Assembly (NCBI GenBank): GCA_958296385.1
Contig: OY282494.1
Span: 2,021,537 to 2,085,536 of the forward strand
Direction: 5' to 3'
Origin: an uncultured Dehalococcoidia bacterium
GTDB lineage: Bacteria > Chloroflexota > Dehalococcoidia > Lucifugimonadales > UBA3495
DNA length: 64,000 nt
Both the position numbers and the translations under genes were made by a program. This document shows, in pieces, positions 24,293 to 32,677 of the stretch; the first letter of the stretch is position 1, and the number at the start of each line of letters is the position of its first letter. The notes under the pieces were generated by a model, which saw only the letters and a list, made by a program, of their open reading frames with translations, was not told the origin of the DNA and did not search any database.

Positions 24293-25210
24293 TTACTGCG
24301 CCGGCACCGGCACGCCGGCTATTTTGACCGGCACGCTGCCGACGGTGTTGCGGCTGGTGAAGTACAGCGTTTTCCAGTCGGCTCCGCCGAAGCAGAGGTT
24401 GGTGGTGGCCGTTTGGCCGTGTACCACGATGCCCAGCGTTTCGCCGCCCGGATTCAGTATGTGCAGGCCGCCCGCGCCGCCGCAATACACGTTGCCCTCG
24501 GCGTCCACCTTCATCCCGTCCGGCACGCCCTCCCGCGCGCCGCGCAGGTCGGCAAACTGCCGCTGCGTGGCCAGCGACACGGTGCCGTCGTCCTGCACGT
24601 CAAAGGCGCGAATGACGCCCCGGCGCGAGTCGTTGACGTAGAGGATGCTCTCGTCCGGCGAGAAAGCCAGGCCGTTAGGCACCACGAAATCGGCCACCAG
24701 CAGCGTCAGCGTGCCCAGGTCGGCCGACAGGCGATAGACGCCGGAGATAGTCTGCTCCCACTGCTCCCGGGGCCGGCGGAACGTCCACGGGTCGGTAAAG
24801 TAGATGCTGCCGTCAGACTTCACCACCACGTCGTTGGGGCGGTTCAGCTGGCGCCCCTGAAACTGATTGGCCAGGACAGTGGTAGAGCCGTCATGCTCCC
24901 GCCGGCTGATGCGACGGCCATCGTGTTCGGCGGCAATCAGGCGTCCCTGCCCGTCGCGCGTCAGCCCGTTGTGCCGGTTAACCGGCTCGGCATCAACGGT
25001 AACGCCGCCGCCCGGAGTATAGCGCATCCGGCGGTTGTTATGGATGTCGCTGAACAGCAGATAGCCGCCGTCGCCATCGCCGGAATCCGCCCACCACAGC
25101 GGCCCCTCAGCCGGCCCCTCAGCGCCGCCAAAACCGGAGCCATGCTCCACAACAGCAGCGTCGCCGTCAATAATCGCGTCCAAAGCATCGGATAACTTCT
25201 CAATAGGCAT
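24293..25210 (-). CDS. SMP-30/gluconolactonase-like beta-propeller
   Basis: A 305-residue six-bladed propeller protein. Typical marks are AEGPLWWADSG (metal-binding Glu), NRPNDVVVKSDGSIYFTDP (Asn-Asp metal and substrate site), VPNGLAFSPDESILYVNDS and VPDGMKVDAEGNVYCGG (late Asp). These residues match the divalent-metal site of gluconolactonases. The substrate, a sugar lactone or similar, cannot be read from sequence. The ATG at 25210 has GGAGG ahead; in-frame upstream codons derive from a repeated non-coding cassette, so they are excluded. Confidence 0.85.
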   Translation of the reverse strand: MPIEKLSDALDAIIDGDAAVVEHGSGFGGAEGPAEGPLWWADSGDGDGGYLLFSDIHNNRRMRYTPGGGVTVDAEPVNRHNGLTRDGQGRLIAAEHDGRRISRREHDGSTTVLANQFQGRQLNRPNDVVVKSDGSIYFTDPWTFRRPREQWEQTISGVYRLSADLGTLTLLVADFVVPNGLAFSPDESILYVNDSRRGVIRAFDVQDDGTVSLATQRQFADLRGAREGVPDGMKVDAEGNVYCGGAGGLHILNPGGETLGIVVHGQTATTNLCFGGADWKTLYFTSRNTVGSVPVKIAGVPVPAQ

Positions 25211-25245
25211 AATTGCGCCTCCAGATAACGTCCGCCGGAGCGGGG

Positions 25246-25311
25246 GTAGCTGCGATAAAAACCACCAGCCCCGCCATTGTAGGCCGCACAACCCACCGGC
25301 GCAACGGGCAA
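25246..25311 (-). repeat. 66-bp promoter-bearing repeat, copy 1
   Basis: This 66-base block recurs at 25620-25685 with one mismatch. Read leftward it contains TTGCGC, a 17-base spacer and TACAAT, a good sigma70 promoter directed at the SMP-30 gene, which starts 36 bases on. The repeat thus looks like a duplicated promoter cassette. Confidence 0.7.
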
Positions 25312-25348
25312 ATGTCACAACCGCTGATAGCAGATACGCGAACGCCAA

Positions 25349-25582
25349 TCAGCCTCGGTTCCCCAAAACATCCTCAAAGAACGCCTCAAAATCAACGCCG
25401 CCCTGTTCCGCCGCCTCCGCACGGGCCTTTTCAATCTTGAAGCGTTCAGCATCATCCTGAGCAGCCTCAGCCAGCCAGGACACAATAGCCTCGTCCACCA
25501 ACTCCTGCACCGACTTGCCGCAGCGCCCGGCGGCGGTCTCAAGGGCAGCGTAAAGGTTGTCGGCCACGGTCATCGTCCTCAT
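25349..25582 (-). CDS. Ribbon-helix-helix type antitoxin-like protein
   Basis: A 77-residue protein with a short N-terminal strand and a helix pair (MTVADNLYAALETAAGRCGK, then SVQELVDEAIVSWL) of the CopG/ribbon-helix-helix type, and an acidic tail (AERFKIEKARAEAAEQ, VDFEAFFEDVLGNRG) like those that wrap a toxin. No toxin gene lies next to it on the same strand, so it is an orphan antitoxin or a stand-alone regulator. The ATG at 25582 is preferred for a GGATGGG ahead. Its promoter is the second copy of the 66-bp repeat. Confidence 0.6.
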   Translation of the reverse strand: MRTMTVADNLYAALETAAGRCGKSVQELVDEAIVSWLAEAAQDDAERFKIEKARAEAAEQGGVDFEAFFEDVLGNRG

Positions 25583-25619
25583 AATCAATCCCATCCAGTA
25601 CCCTACCAGGGCGTAGGAG

Positions 25620-25685
25620 TAGCTGCGATAAAAACCACCAGCCCCGCCATTGTAGGCCGCCCAACCCACCGGCGCAACGGGCAAT
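25620..25685 (-). repeat. 66-bp promoter-bearing repeat, copy 2
   Basis: The second copy of the 66-base block also found at 25246-25311, in the same orientation 374 bases away and differing at a single base. It places the same TTGCGC / TACAAT promoter about 40 bases ahead of the RHH-type gene at 25582. Confidence 0.7.
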
Positions 25686-25731
25686 GGCATCGTCCGGCCG
25701 GCTTATGCTGGCAGGGCGGCCCCTATTCTGG

Positions 25732-25740
25732 TATAACCAG
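25732..25740 (+). promoter_or_regulatory. Extended -10 promoter for the OB-like/PIN pair
   Basis: TGGTATAAC lies about 60 bases ahead of the start at 25800 and fits the extended -10 form used elsewhere in the window. No clear -35. Confidence 0.35.
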
Positions 25741-25799
25741 CATAAGCGCCCTGCAATACCCTTGCACCGGCAGCATCCGGCCCGTTGGGGTACGGGACT

Positions 25800-26543
25800 A
25801 TGGCCAAGAATACGCTCACATTCGAACTCGGCGGGCAAATCGCTATTGATGACCTTGCTAAGGGCATCGCCGCTTTCCGGCGTTTGGTCAATGGACTGAC
25901 GCCCCGGAGCGCCGGCGTTGCCTGGGTTGTTGATGACCTTCAGCCCGGCAGCGCCGTGGTGACACTGCGCGGCGAAGCCGACGATCCGGCAGCGGTGGAA
26001 CGGATAGTAGATAGCTACGAGAAAGTCGGTGCCGCGCTGGAGCGGAAAGAAGACCTGTATCAGTTTGACAAGCGGGTATATCGCGCTGCCAATGCCATTA
26101 TAAGCCTGACCGGAACTACGAAGTATGTGCGATTCCAAACGTTGGCTAGCGACTACACGATTTATCATAACGGACACTCGCCCGACGGCCCAGCGTCAAC
26201 AGTGTCTATCGGAGCGATAACAGGCCGGGTACAAACCCTGAGCAATCGCAGTGGGTTGCGGTTCAACCTTTACGACGCTCTCCATGATAAAGCCGTTGCC
26301 TGTTACCTGACGCCAGAGATGGAAGAAACGATGCGGGAAGTCTGGGGCCGTCGGGCGACGGTAACCGGCCGGGTATCCAGAGATGCGAAGACCGGACTGC
26401 CCATCGCTATTCGGCAAATCGTTGACGTGAAAGCTCTACCCGAAACAACGCCCGGTTCGTACCGGGAGGCTAGAGGGGCCCTGCCGTGGCAACCGGGCGA
26501 CCGGCTGCCGGAAGACATCATCCGAGAGTTGCGAGATGCCTGA
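25800..26543 (+). CDS. Unknown protein paired with a PIN gene; C-terminal OB-like region
   Basis: A 247-residue protein I cannot assign. The N-terminal half is mixed alpha/beta (LTFELGGQIAIDDLAKGIAA, then GSAVVTLRGEADD). The C-terminal half reads like a small beta-barrel: SIGAITGRVQTLSNRSGLRFNL, AVACYLTP, RRATVTGRVSRDA and IRQIVDVKAL resemble the alternating strands of an OB fold. Its stop overlaps the start of the PIN gene by eight bases, so the two are translationally coupled in antitoxin-then-toxin order. At 247 residues it is far larger than a normal VapB. A regulator or RNA-binding partner of the PIN protein is a reasonable guess. Confidence 0.55.
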   Translation: MAKNTLTFELGGQIAIDDLAKGIAAFRRLVNGLTPRSAGVAWVVDDLQPGSAVVTLRGEADDPAAVERIVDSYEKVGAALERKEDLYQFDKRVYRAANAIISLTGTTKYVRFQTLASDYTIYHNGHSPDGPASTVSIGAITGRVQTLSNRSGLRFNLYDALHDKAVACYLTPEMEETMREVWGRRATVTGRVSRDAKTGLPIAIRQIVDVKALPETTPGSYREARGALPWQPGDRLPEDIIRELRDA

Positions 26544-27027
26544 CCGCAAGATGGACATCTATTGGGACGCCAACCCCTTTCTCTCGTATGTCAACGAACA
26601 TCCGGGTCGTATGCCTACGTTGGGCGCCTTGCTTGAAAACAACGCCGGCGGCGGCGTCAATACCTATACATCGTCGCTTTCGCAAGTGGAAGTCGCCTTC
26701 GCCGCCTCCGAGCAACAGCGACGGGCATTAGACCCACAGGAGGAACAAAAAATCGCTAGCCTGTGGAGCGCCCCGGACGCCGTTTCTCTTGTTGAATATC
26801 ATAACGACATCGGGCAAGAAGCGCGTACCCTGATACGCGGCGCCATCACCCGGGGCTGGAGCCTGAAACCCCTGGATGCGATCCATCTGGCAACGGCGCA
26901 GTGGCTGTCAAACGTAGGTTTCACTATCACCGAGTTTCACACTTATGACCGCGCTTTGGATAAATACGGTCAAATAGTCGGCTTCAGAATCTGCGAACCG
27001 TACACTGCTCAACCCAGTATGATATAG
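26536..27027 (+). CDS. PIN-domain ribonuclease-like protein
   Basis: A 163-residue protein with a PIN fold: the first acidic residue in MDIYWDANPFL, a Glu in SSLSQVEVAFA, and LKPLDAIHLATAQWL with the third conserved Asp, then TITEFHTYDRALDKYG where the fourth acidic residue lies. All the positions needed for Mg-dependent RNA cleavage are present. The coupling to the upstream 247-residue gene suggests a toxin with an unusual partner. It is convergent with the RHH antitoxin-like gene at 27056. Confidence 0.75.
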   Translation: MPDRKMDIYWDANPFLSYVNEHPGRMPTLGALLENNAGGGVNTYTSSLSQVEVAFAASEQQRRALDPQEEQKIASLWSAPDAVSLVEYHNDIGQEARTLIRGAITRGWSLKPLDAIHLATAQWLSNVGFTITEFHTYDRALDKYGQIVGFRICEPYTAQPSMI

Positions 27028-27055
27028 CGTTCCTACTTGCCGGCACTGCCCTTAG

Positions 27056-27295
27056 TCAACTTGCATCCGTGAACCCCTCGTGTTCCGCCCGCGCCTCCTC
27101 GAGCATCGCCGCCGCGCTAACCGTGCGCTGACTTACCGGCAGCCGAACCCAGCGTTCTTTCCATTCCAGCCACTCCAATTCGCGCCGGACCACGCCCAGC
27201 ACAAAATCCCCAACGGCACAATCCCCCTCCCCGGCCGCCCGACGCAAACGCTCGTAAAGCGCATCCGGAACACCCTCGATTACCAAACTTGCCAT
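27056..27295 (-). CDS. FitA/VapB-like ribbon-helix-helix antitoxin
   Basis: A 79-residue protein with the RHH opening MASLVIEGVPDALYERLRRAA typical of FitA-type VapB antitoxins, followed by a long acidic tail (AAMLEEARAEHEGF) that would bind a toxin groove. A strong GGGGAGG precedes the ATG at 27295. No PIN toxin directly follows on this strand. The nearest same-strand PIN gene is at 28798-29226, upstream, with the pentapeptide-FRG gene in between. They may be a split toxin-antitoxin pair. Confidence 0.65.
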   Translation of the reverse strand: MASLVIEGVPDALYERLRRAAGEGDCAVGDFVLGVVRRELEWLEWKERWVRLPVSQRTVSAAAMLEEARAEHEGFTDAS

Positions 27296-27350
27296 AACAA
27301 AACCTCCCCAAAACGCACGCCCCCAACCAGCCCACCCACTGCGCCGCCCG

Positions 27351-28709
27351 CTACTCCGACCGCTGGCGATAAAGCTCCGTAATCGCCTCCGCAGACGAAT
27401 CAAGACCGGGAAACAGGGTTTCCCGCGTGATGTTCAACATCTGCAACTCCTCCAGGATGCTTGCTTTGTACTCGCCCGGTATGGTCAGCTGGTAATGGTC
27501 GTACAGCGGAATATCTTTAGTCCGTCGTATAATCTCATCCCGCTCGAATTGCTGGTGAAAAGCCGATACCAGGAAAGCCCCGGACTGCGCGCGGATGCGC
27601 TCTGATGACTTTTGCGGCTCAACTATGATGACGCGATAAAAGTCTCTAGGGTCAATCCGGGATACAAAATAAGGTTTCTCAGACTGAATCAGCTGGAAAA
27701 GCTGCTCCATAGCCATGCCATAGATTGTGATTCCATTAGGTTCTCCAATGAGCGCCATCTGGTGGTATGTCGGCAATCTGGCGTAGTTTGCTATAATGCT
27801 AACCGTGTCACTGTTGAACGGCTTTATTATTTGACGCGGCGCTGCAAAAACGTGTAGCCGGCCATCTTGTGAATTTTCCGTTTCCCCGCAGGCATGAAAC
27901 AAAGCGACCATAGGATTGCTGGTGATGTCCAGAAAACGAGTTTTAAGGCCATTATGTTGGGCGGTCACCAATTGGGATAACCCAGAAGTCAGTCCGTTAA
28001 ACTCCTCGGGCCGTCGTGATATTAGTTCGGTTAGCATAGCACTTTCATTCTCGGCGAGGGTTTGGTCGCGCATTACGGAAGGTTCCAGTTTCCATTCACC
28101 CCGTTGGCACTCTCCGCGAAAATAGAATCTAGGTGCATCTTTCGCATCTTTGTAACAATTTTTTATTTCCCCGATATTGTCCAACAAGTTCGCTATTGAT
28201 TGAACATGATTTAGCGTAAGCGGATATTGTACAGACGTTTGACTATAACCGTAAAAAAGCATCGCATCCCAAATTTTTACACCACCTAGATAGGCGTCAG
28301 TGAGGATAGCGCCAACAAGGTCGGCATCAGCGAGGTTGACCTGCAATAAATAAGCGCCAGTGAGATTGGCGTTAGCTAGATAGGCGCGAATGAGTTTGGT
28401 AGAAATAATACGAGCGCCAGATAGATCAGCATTATAGAGGTAGGCGTCAGTTAGGTCAGCGCCAGCGAATTCGGTCTTAGTGAGGTCGGCATTCATTAGC
28501 TTGGCGCCAATTAGGTTGGCGTCAACAAACCTATATCCGGCGAGCGGAGTGTGTCCACGACGTTTATATTCGCCAGTATCTGAAAAATGCCTGGAAAAGT
28601 CCAATCCCGAAAGGTCGAAGCCGCCGTGCAGACTCCTGCCTACGTCCTGCCGCGCGTTCCAAGCCTCCACCCCCTCTAACAACCATTCAACGTGCTGCGG
28701 ATTAGCCAT
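27351..28709 (-). CDS. Pentapeptide-repeat / FRG-domain fusion protein
   Basis: A 452-residue two-part protein. Residues about 60-155 are pentapeptide repeats of the A(D/N)LxG type (ANLIGAKLMNADLTKTEFAG and similar), which form a right-handed square helix. Residues about 190-420 are an FRG domain: FYFRGECQRGEWKLEPSVMR, then LVTAQHNGLKTRFLDITSNP, then a late RAQSGAFLVS. The FRG domain is named for its Phe-Arg-Gly and is frequent in phage-defence and prophage loci; its enzymatic role is unsettled. It is in a minus-strand run downstream of the RM and PIN genes and upstream of an RHH antitoxin. A/T content is higher than in nearby housekeeping genes, consistent with transfer. Confidence 0.82.
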   Translation of the reverse strand: MANPQHVEWLLEGVEAWNARQDVGRSLHGGFDLSGLDFSRHFSDTGEYKRRGHTPLAGYRFVDANLIGAKLMNADLTKTEFAGADLTDAYLYNADLSGARIISTKLIRAYLANANLTGAYLLQVNLADADLVGAILTDAYLGGVKIWDAMLFYGYSQTSVQYPLTLNHVQSIANLLDNIGEIKNCYKDAKDAPRFYFRGECQRGEWKLEPSVMRDQTLAENESAMLTELISRRPEEFNGLTSGLSQLVTAQHNGLKTRFLDITSNPMVALFHACGETENSQDGRLHVFAAPRQIIKPFNSDTVSIIANYARLPTYHQMALIGEPNGITIYGMAMEQLFQLIQSEKPYFVSRIDPRDFYRVIIVEPQKSSERIRAQSGAFLVSAFHQQFERDEIIRRTKDIPLYDHYQLTIPGEYKASILEELQMLNITRETLFPGLDSSAEAITELYRQRSE

Positions 28710-28797
28710 CAGAGAACCTCCGTGCTTACCACTTTACCCTACCCTGCAACAACGATTGTACCACCCCATCCCCTCGCCGCAAGGAATAGCAAGCCCC

Positions 28798-29226
28798 TTA
28801 CCGTAGGCCAACATCCCGCATCGTTACGCCCGGCGTTGGCGCATTGGCCAAGCGGCTATCGCACGTTAGCAGCGTTGCGTTGTAGGTTTGGGCTACTGCA
28901 ACGTATAGCGCATCATACGCACTCACGTTGTGACGATATTGCCACGCCGTTCGGATGATGGTTTGGTGTGCAACGCGTTCAACATCCCAGGCGGCCAAGT
29001 CGTCGAGTATCGCCAACGCCTCCGCCTCGGTCAGATTTCCTCGCGACACTTCAGAGCGCAATACGGATAGCACTTCGGCATCCAGCAGTTGAGGCGCAAT
29101 CACCCGGGCATCCGCTATTAATTCGGCTACCAGCAATCCCACCGGCGTCCGCCGCAGGTATTCATAGGCCGCCGATGCGTCTATGACATACGGTTCAGGC
29201 GCATCTCCATTTGCCGCCGCCGTCAT
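28798..29226 (-). CDS. VapC-like PIN toxin, coupled to the RM gene
   Basis: A 142-residue PIN-domain protein: YVIDASAAYEYLRR with the first Asp, PQLLDAEVLSVLR with the conserved Glu, HNVSAYDALYVAVAQ with the third Asp, and LLTCDSRLANAP with the fourth. This is the classical VapC arrangement, an endoribonuclease usually cutting tRNA or rRNA. Its ATG overlaps the stop of the type IIG-like gene by four bases (ATGA), so it is translationally coupled to a restriction-modification protein rather than to a VapB. Confidence 0.82.
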   Translation of the reverse strand: MTAAANGDAPEPYVIDASAAYEYLRRTPVGLLVAELIADARVIAPQLLDAEVLSVLRSEVSRGNLTEAEALAILDDLAAWDVERVAHQTIIRTAWQYRHNVSAYDALYVAVAQTYNATLLTCDSRLANAPTPGVTMRDVGLR

Positions 29227-32200
29227 TGCCGCTGCCCTTGATCTATTACCGCCATTTCCCGCTCGCGTTCTGCCCGCGCCTCGTGAATCAGCGTTGCGGC
29301 GTCAATGCCGAGAAAGGCTTGCGGGCGTGCTTGTCCGGGCGTGGGTTGCTGTATGCCTTGCCGGATGAACAGCTCTTTGACTACCATCTCGATGCAACGG
29401 CCTATGTTGGACTCCCGCAGCCAACCCCGCAGATCTTTCCGGGCTATGGCTACACTCAAACGGCTGCCTCGCTGCTCCCTCAACTCCGCCAGCCGCTCCG
29501 CCGCCTGCTCCGTCGCTATCTCTCCCTGCCATGCCAATTCCCGATGCAGCGACTCGCCAGCGTCAAACTCCGGTATCGCCAACTTCCAGAGATGCTTGTG
29601 CAAATCACGCGCCCCGAACTGTCCTTTGTTCATCAACGGCGTTACTGCTTGATACATCGCATCGCTGTTTATGATGGCCAGCAGGTAATGGGCTTCCCGA
29701 ATATCTTTGCAGGTAACCCAATATAGTTTGGTGTCAATGATGGCATCAGTATCATCAATTACCGCCGCCGTTGGCTGACCATTTCCGGTATAAACTATCC
29801 GCACTGGCCGGCTATGCTGATTGCCTTGCCATTCCAGTTGCGTTGACATTTCACGATGATAGTCCAACCGTTCCAGCAAGTTCAGCTTTGTACTCCTTTG
29901 CCGTTTAGATTCCCACAGCTGGCTAACCGTCTGCCACCGTTCCCGCATCCGCCATTCCAACCCGCCCAGACGGATGCCGCCCGGCCCGTCAGCATCCAAC
30001 GGTATCTCGTATTCCCCGCGTTTCACCGGCAAAACGGCTTTGAGCGGTTCCAGCGTGGCATACGGAACCACCGTTTCGCCCAGATGCACGTCATAAACGT
30101 GCGACTCGTCAACGGTTTGCCCGGTAATCGCATCCAGCTTCAACTCGTTCCAGGGCCGCTTGTCCTGCGAACCCCGGCGCGGGTTCACCGTAATCGTCTG
30201 GCCGGCTTGGATAGACGTCTGGCTTTCCGTTTCCTGCACAAAGAACAGGCAGCGCGGCACGATTGACGCTCCCTGCCGGGTATAGTCAGCGTAAGGCGAT
30301 TCGCCGGCGAGCGAGGTATCCGTTATACCGGCTACTACCCGCCGCACATCGGACGTTCCAGTCGGGCCTTGCCAGCGTTCTACCGTCCTGGCCAGCGCCG
30401 TCCCCTCGGCGTTCTCGCCCTTGCGTTTCGCAAAGACCACGCAGGAGGCTACCGGAAAGAAATTGTTAGGTTCCAGCTGTTCCAAATCCCACGCCGCCTT
30501 GTAAGCGAAATCCATCGCCAGCGTGCGCCCAACAATCCGGTTCCGTCCCCGGCCCGACGCCTTTGATTCCCACGCCCCGGTGCGCCATTTGGCGTACTGG
30601 CCCGATTGCAGGGCGCTGTGCGGCAGCACCATCCCGATTGCGCCGCCGTCTTTCAGATACAGGTCAACGCTGCGGGCAAAGAACAGCCCGGCCACGTCCT
30701 GGTGCGTGGCATACCGCCCGCCCTGCCAGATGCCGTAAAGGTTGCGGCTTTGCGCCTCCAGTTCCGTCCGCAGGATGCTGGCGGTGTTGCGGTAGTTCAG
30801 CCACGGCGGGTTGCCGATAATGACGTCAACTTTGTTGCGGCTCAGCACCACCGGCCGCACCATGTTGCGGGTGTAGTAGGCCCAGATGTGGTTGCGCCCC
30901 GCCCGGTGCAGCATCGCCATCGTCGCGGCAGCCTGTTCCAGCTGCTGCCGCTCCGCCACGTCGGTAACCTCTCGGTCGTCCATCGCCAGCATCGGGTCGG
31001 CGCCCTTGGCGATAGCGTCGGCGATGTCCGACAGCAGGGCGTCAAAGGTATCGGCCCGCTCCACCAGGGACATTGGAAACTCGAGGGTAGGACTGCCCAG
31101 GTCGGTTTCCCGGGTTTCGATAGTCACTGAGTTGACGGCGAACAAATCCCCGGTGCGGTAACGCAGTTGCAGGGCGTCGCCCAGGTAGATGGGCGCGGAT
31201 ATTTCGGTGTTGTAATCCGCTGCCGCGCTGATGGCCTCCCGCGCCGCAAAGGCCCAGGCCGCCCGCGCCAGATGCACCGCCGCCGGATGCACGTCAATGC
31301 CCAGCACCGCCGCCCGCAGCCGGTCCAGAATCTCTTTGGGTTCCAGATCCGACTCCCGCGCCGCCGCCAGAAACCGGCCCACCGCCGCCACGATGAAAGT
31401 GCCGGAGCCGCAGGACGGGTCTAACACCCGCTGCTCCAGCGGGTCGTCGATCAGCTCGACGGCCATTGCGTCGGCCAGCCATTGGGGGGTGTAGTATTCG
31501 CCCAACTGCCGCCGCTCGTCGGCCGGGATGACGGTTTGATAGAGGATGGCGGCAATATCGGCCGGCGCGTCGCGCCAGTCAAACCGGGACACCCGCGCCG
31601 CCAGCTGCCGGATGAACCCCGCGCCGCCGGCAACCTCCACCGGCCAGGTAAAAAAGTCCGACTCCACGATGCCGCTCAAGCCGGTGTCGCTTTTCAGCCG
31701 CCGCCCCTGCAGCAAATCCACAGCCTCCCGCTCCGCCAAATCCGGCAGGTTGATGCCAAAAGACGCCTGCACCGCCATACCGATGACGGCGCTGAGATAG
31801 GTATGCCGGATAAACAAATCGTCCAGCTCGTCCGGCGTGCCGGCGACTTCGCCCAGCGCCGCCCGCAGCAAGTCCTCCCACAGCCGCCGCTTAACGCGAA
31901 TCGTATCCAGCCCGCCGTTCCGCTTGTACAGCGCCGTCAGGGTAGCAAAATCCTGATTGCTTTCTCGCCGCGCGTCGCCAAACTCCCGCTGCAAGTTCTC
32001 CGCCGTCGGCGCAACGTCCACCGCCCGCGCCTCAAACACGTAATCCCGCAGCCACTCGTAAAGCCGCAGCCCGCCGGCTGGGGTTTCCAGCGTGAACGAC
32101 CGCGAGCCGAGAACATCCACCGCCCCATCGCCAATGCGCCGCAAAACCCAGCGCTTGCCGTCGGTCAGCACCCCATTGCGCACGCCGCGCCCGGCCGTCA

Positions 32201-32504
32201 AAGCGTCGGTCAGATAGCCGTCCAGCTGCGCGACGTGCTGCGGGTCAACCACGCCGCCGCCGCCGTAAAGATTGCGCTTGAACTCAAAGAAAGTATCCCG
32301 CGCGCGTAAGTCAACCCGCCCGGAGAACCCGTCCGCCGGCGATTCCTCCTGATCCACCTCGTCAACCGCCGCCAGCCCGGTTTGGGTGATGAAAACCCAC
32401 ACGGCGGTGCGAATGTCCGCCTCCGAACTTCCCCCGTCGTGCCGGCGCAAAATCCCCGCTGCCGGCCCGGAATAAACATCGCCGCTGTCCTGTTGCCTGC
32501 TCAT
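29223..32504 (-). CDS. Type IIG-like restriction-modification fusion (N6-adenine methylase with N-terminal nuclease)
   Basis: A 1093-residue protein. The N-terminal region has RVDLRARDTFFEFKRN (about residues 62-77), a D-x(n)-E-x-K signature of a PD-(D/E)XK nuclease. A helical region is followed by a methyltransferase core: LGEYYTPQWLAD, VLDPSCGSGTFIV (about 360-373, SAM-binding motif I) and IIGNPPWLNY (about 563-572, catalytic motif IV of gamma-type N6-adenine methylases, Eco57I-like). The C-terminal 500 residues look like a target-recognition region (NSDAMYQAVTPLMNKGQFGA). One chain would thus modify and cut DNA. It is divergent from a second DNA methyltransferase gene and coupled to a PIN toxin. 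The recognition sequence cannot be predicted. Confidence 0.85.
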   Translation of the reverse strand: MSRQQDSGDVYSGPAAGILRRHDGGSSEADIRTAVWVFITQTGLAAVDEVDQEESPADGFSGRVDLRARDTFFEFKRNLYGGGGVVDPQHVAQLDGYLTDALTAGRGVRNGVLTDGKRWVLRRIGDGAVDVLGSRSFTLETPAGGLRLYEWLRDYVFEARAVDVAPTAENLQREFGDARRESNQDFATLTALYKRNGGLDTIRVKRRLWEDLLRAALGEVAGTPDELDDLFIRHTYLSAVIGMAVQASFGINLPDLAEREAVDLLQGRRLKSDTGLSGIVESDFFTWPVEVAGGAGFIRQLAARVSRFDWRDAPADIAAILYQTVIPADERRQLGEYYTPQWLADAMAVELIDDPLEQRVLDPSCGSGTFIVAAVGRFLAAARESDLEPKEILDRLRAAVLGIDVHPAAVHLARAAWAFAAREAISAAADYNTEISAPIYLGDALQLRYRTGDLFAVNSVTIETRETDLGSPTLEFPMSLVERADTFDALLSDIADAIAKGADPMLAMDDREVTDVAERQQLEQAAATMAMLHRAGRNHIWAYYTRNMVRPVVLSRNKVDVIIGNPPWLNYRNTASILRTELEAQSRNLYGIWQGGRYATHQDVAGLFFARSVDLYLKDGGAIGMVLPHSALQSGQYAKWRTGAWESKASGRGRNRIVGRTLAMDFAYKAAWDLEQLEPNNFFPVASCVVFAKRKGENAEGTALARTVERWQGPTGTSDVRRVVAGITDTSLAGESPYADYTRQGASIVPRCLFFVQETESQTSIQAGQTITVNPRRGSQDKRPWNELKLDAITGQTVDESHVYDVHLGETVVPYATLEPLKAVLPVKRGEYEIPLDADGPGGIRLGGLEWRMRERWQTVSQLWESKRQRSTKLNLLERLDYHREMSTQLEWQGNQHSRPVRIVYTGNGQPTAAVIDDTDAIIDTKLYWVTCKDIREAHYLLAIINSDAMYQAVTPLMNKGQFGARDLHKHLWKLAIPEFDAGESLHRELAWQGEIATEQAAERLAELREQRGSRLSVAIARKDLRGWLRESNIGRCIEMVVKELFIRQGIQQPTPGQARPQAFLGIDAATLIHEARAEREREMAVIDQGQRQ

Positions 32505-32677
32505 ACAGGCAATGTATCTACCCCTACCAATGTTGTCAACACCCCGCCGTCACTCCGTCATTCGGAACGCACCCCGCATCCGCCAAAATCCGCAGCCCCG
32601 TCGCTATGCGCCGCCGCTATCCGATGGGGTTAAATGCCCGTCGTATTTGGGCAATTTTTATGAATATGACCGGATAA

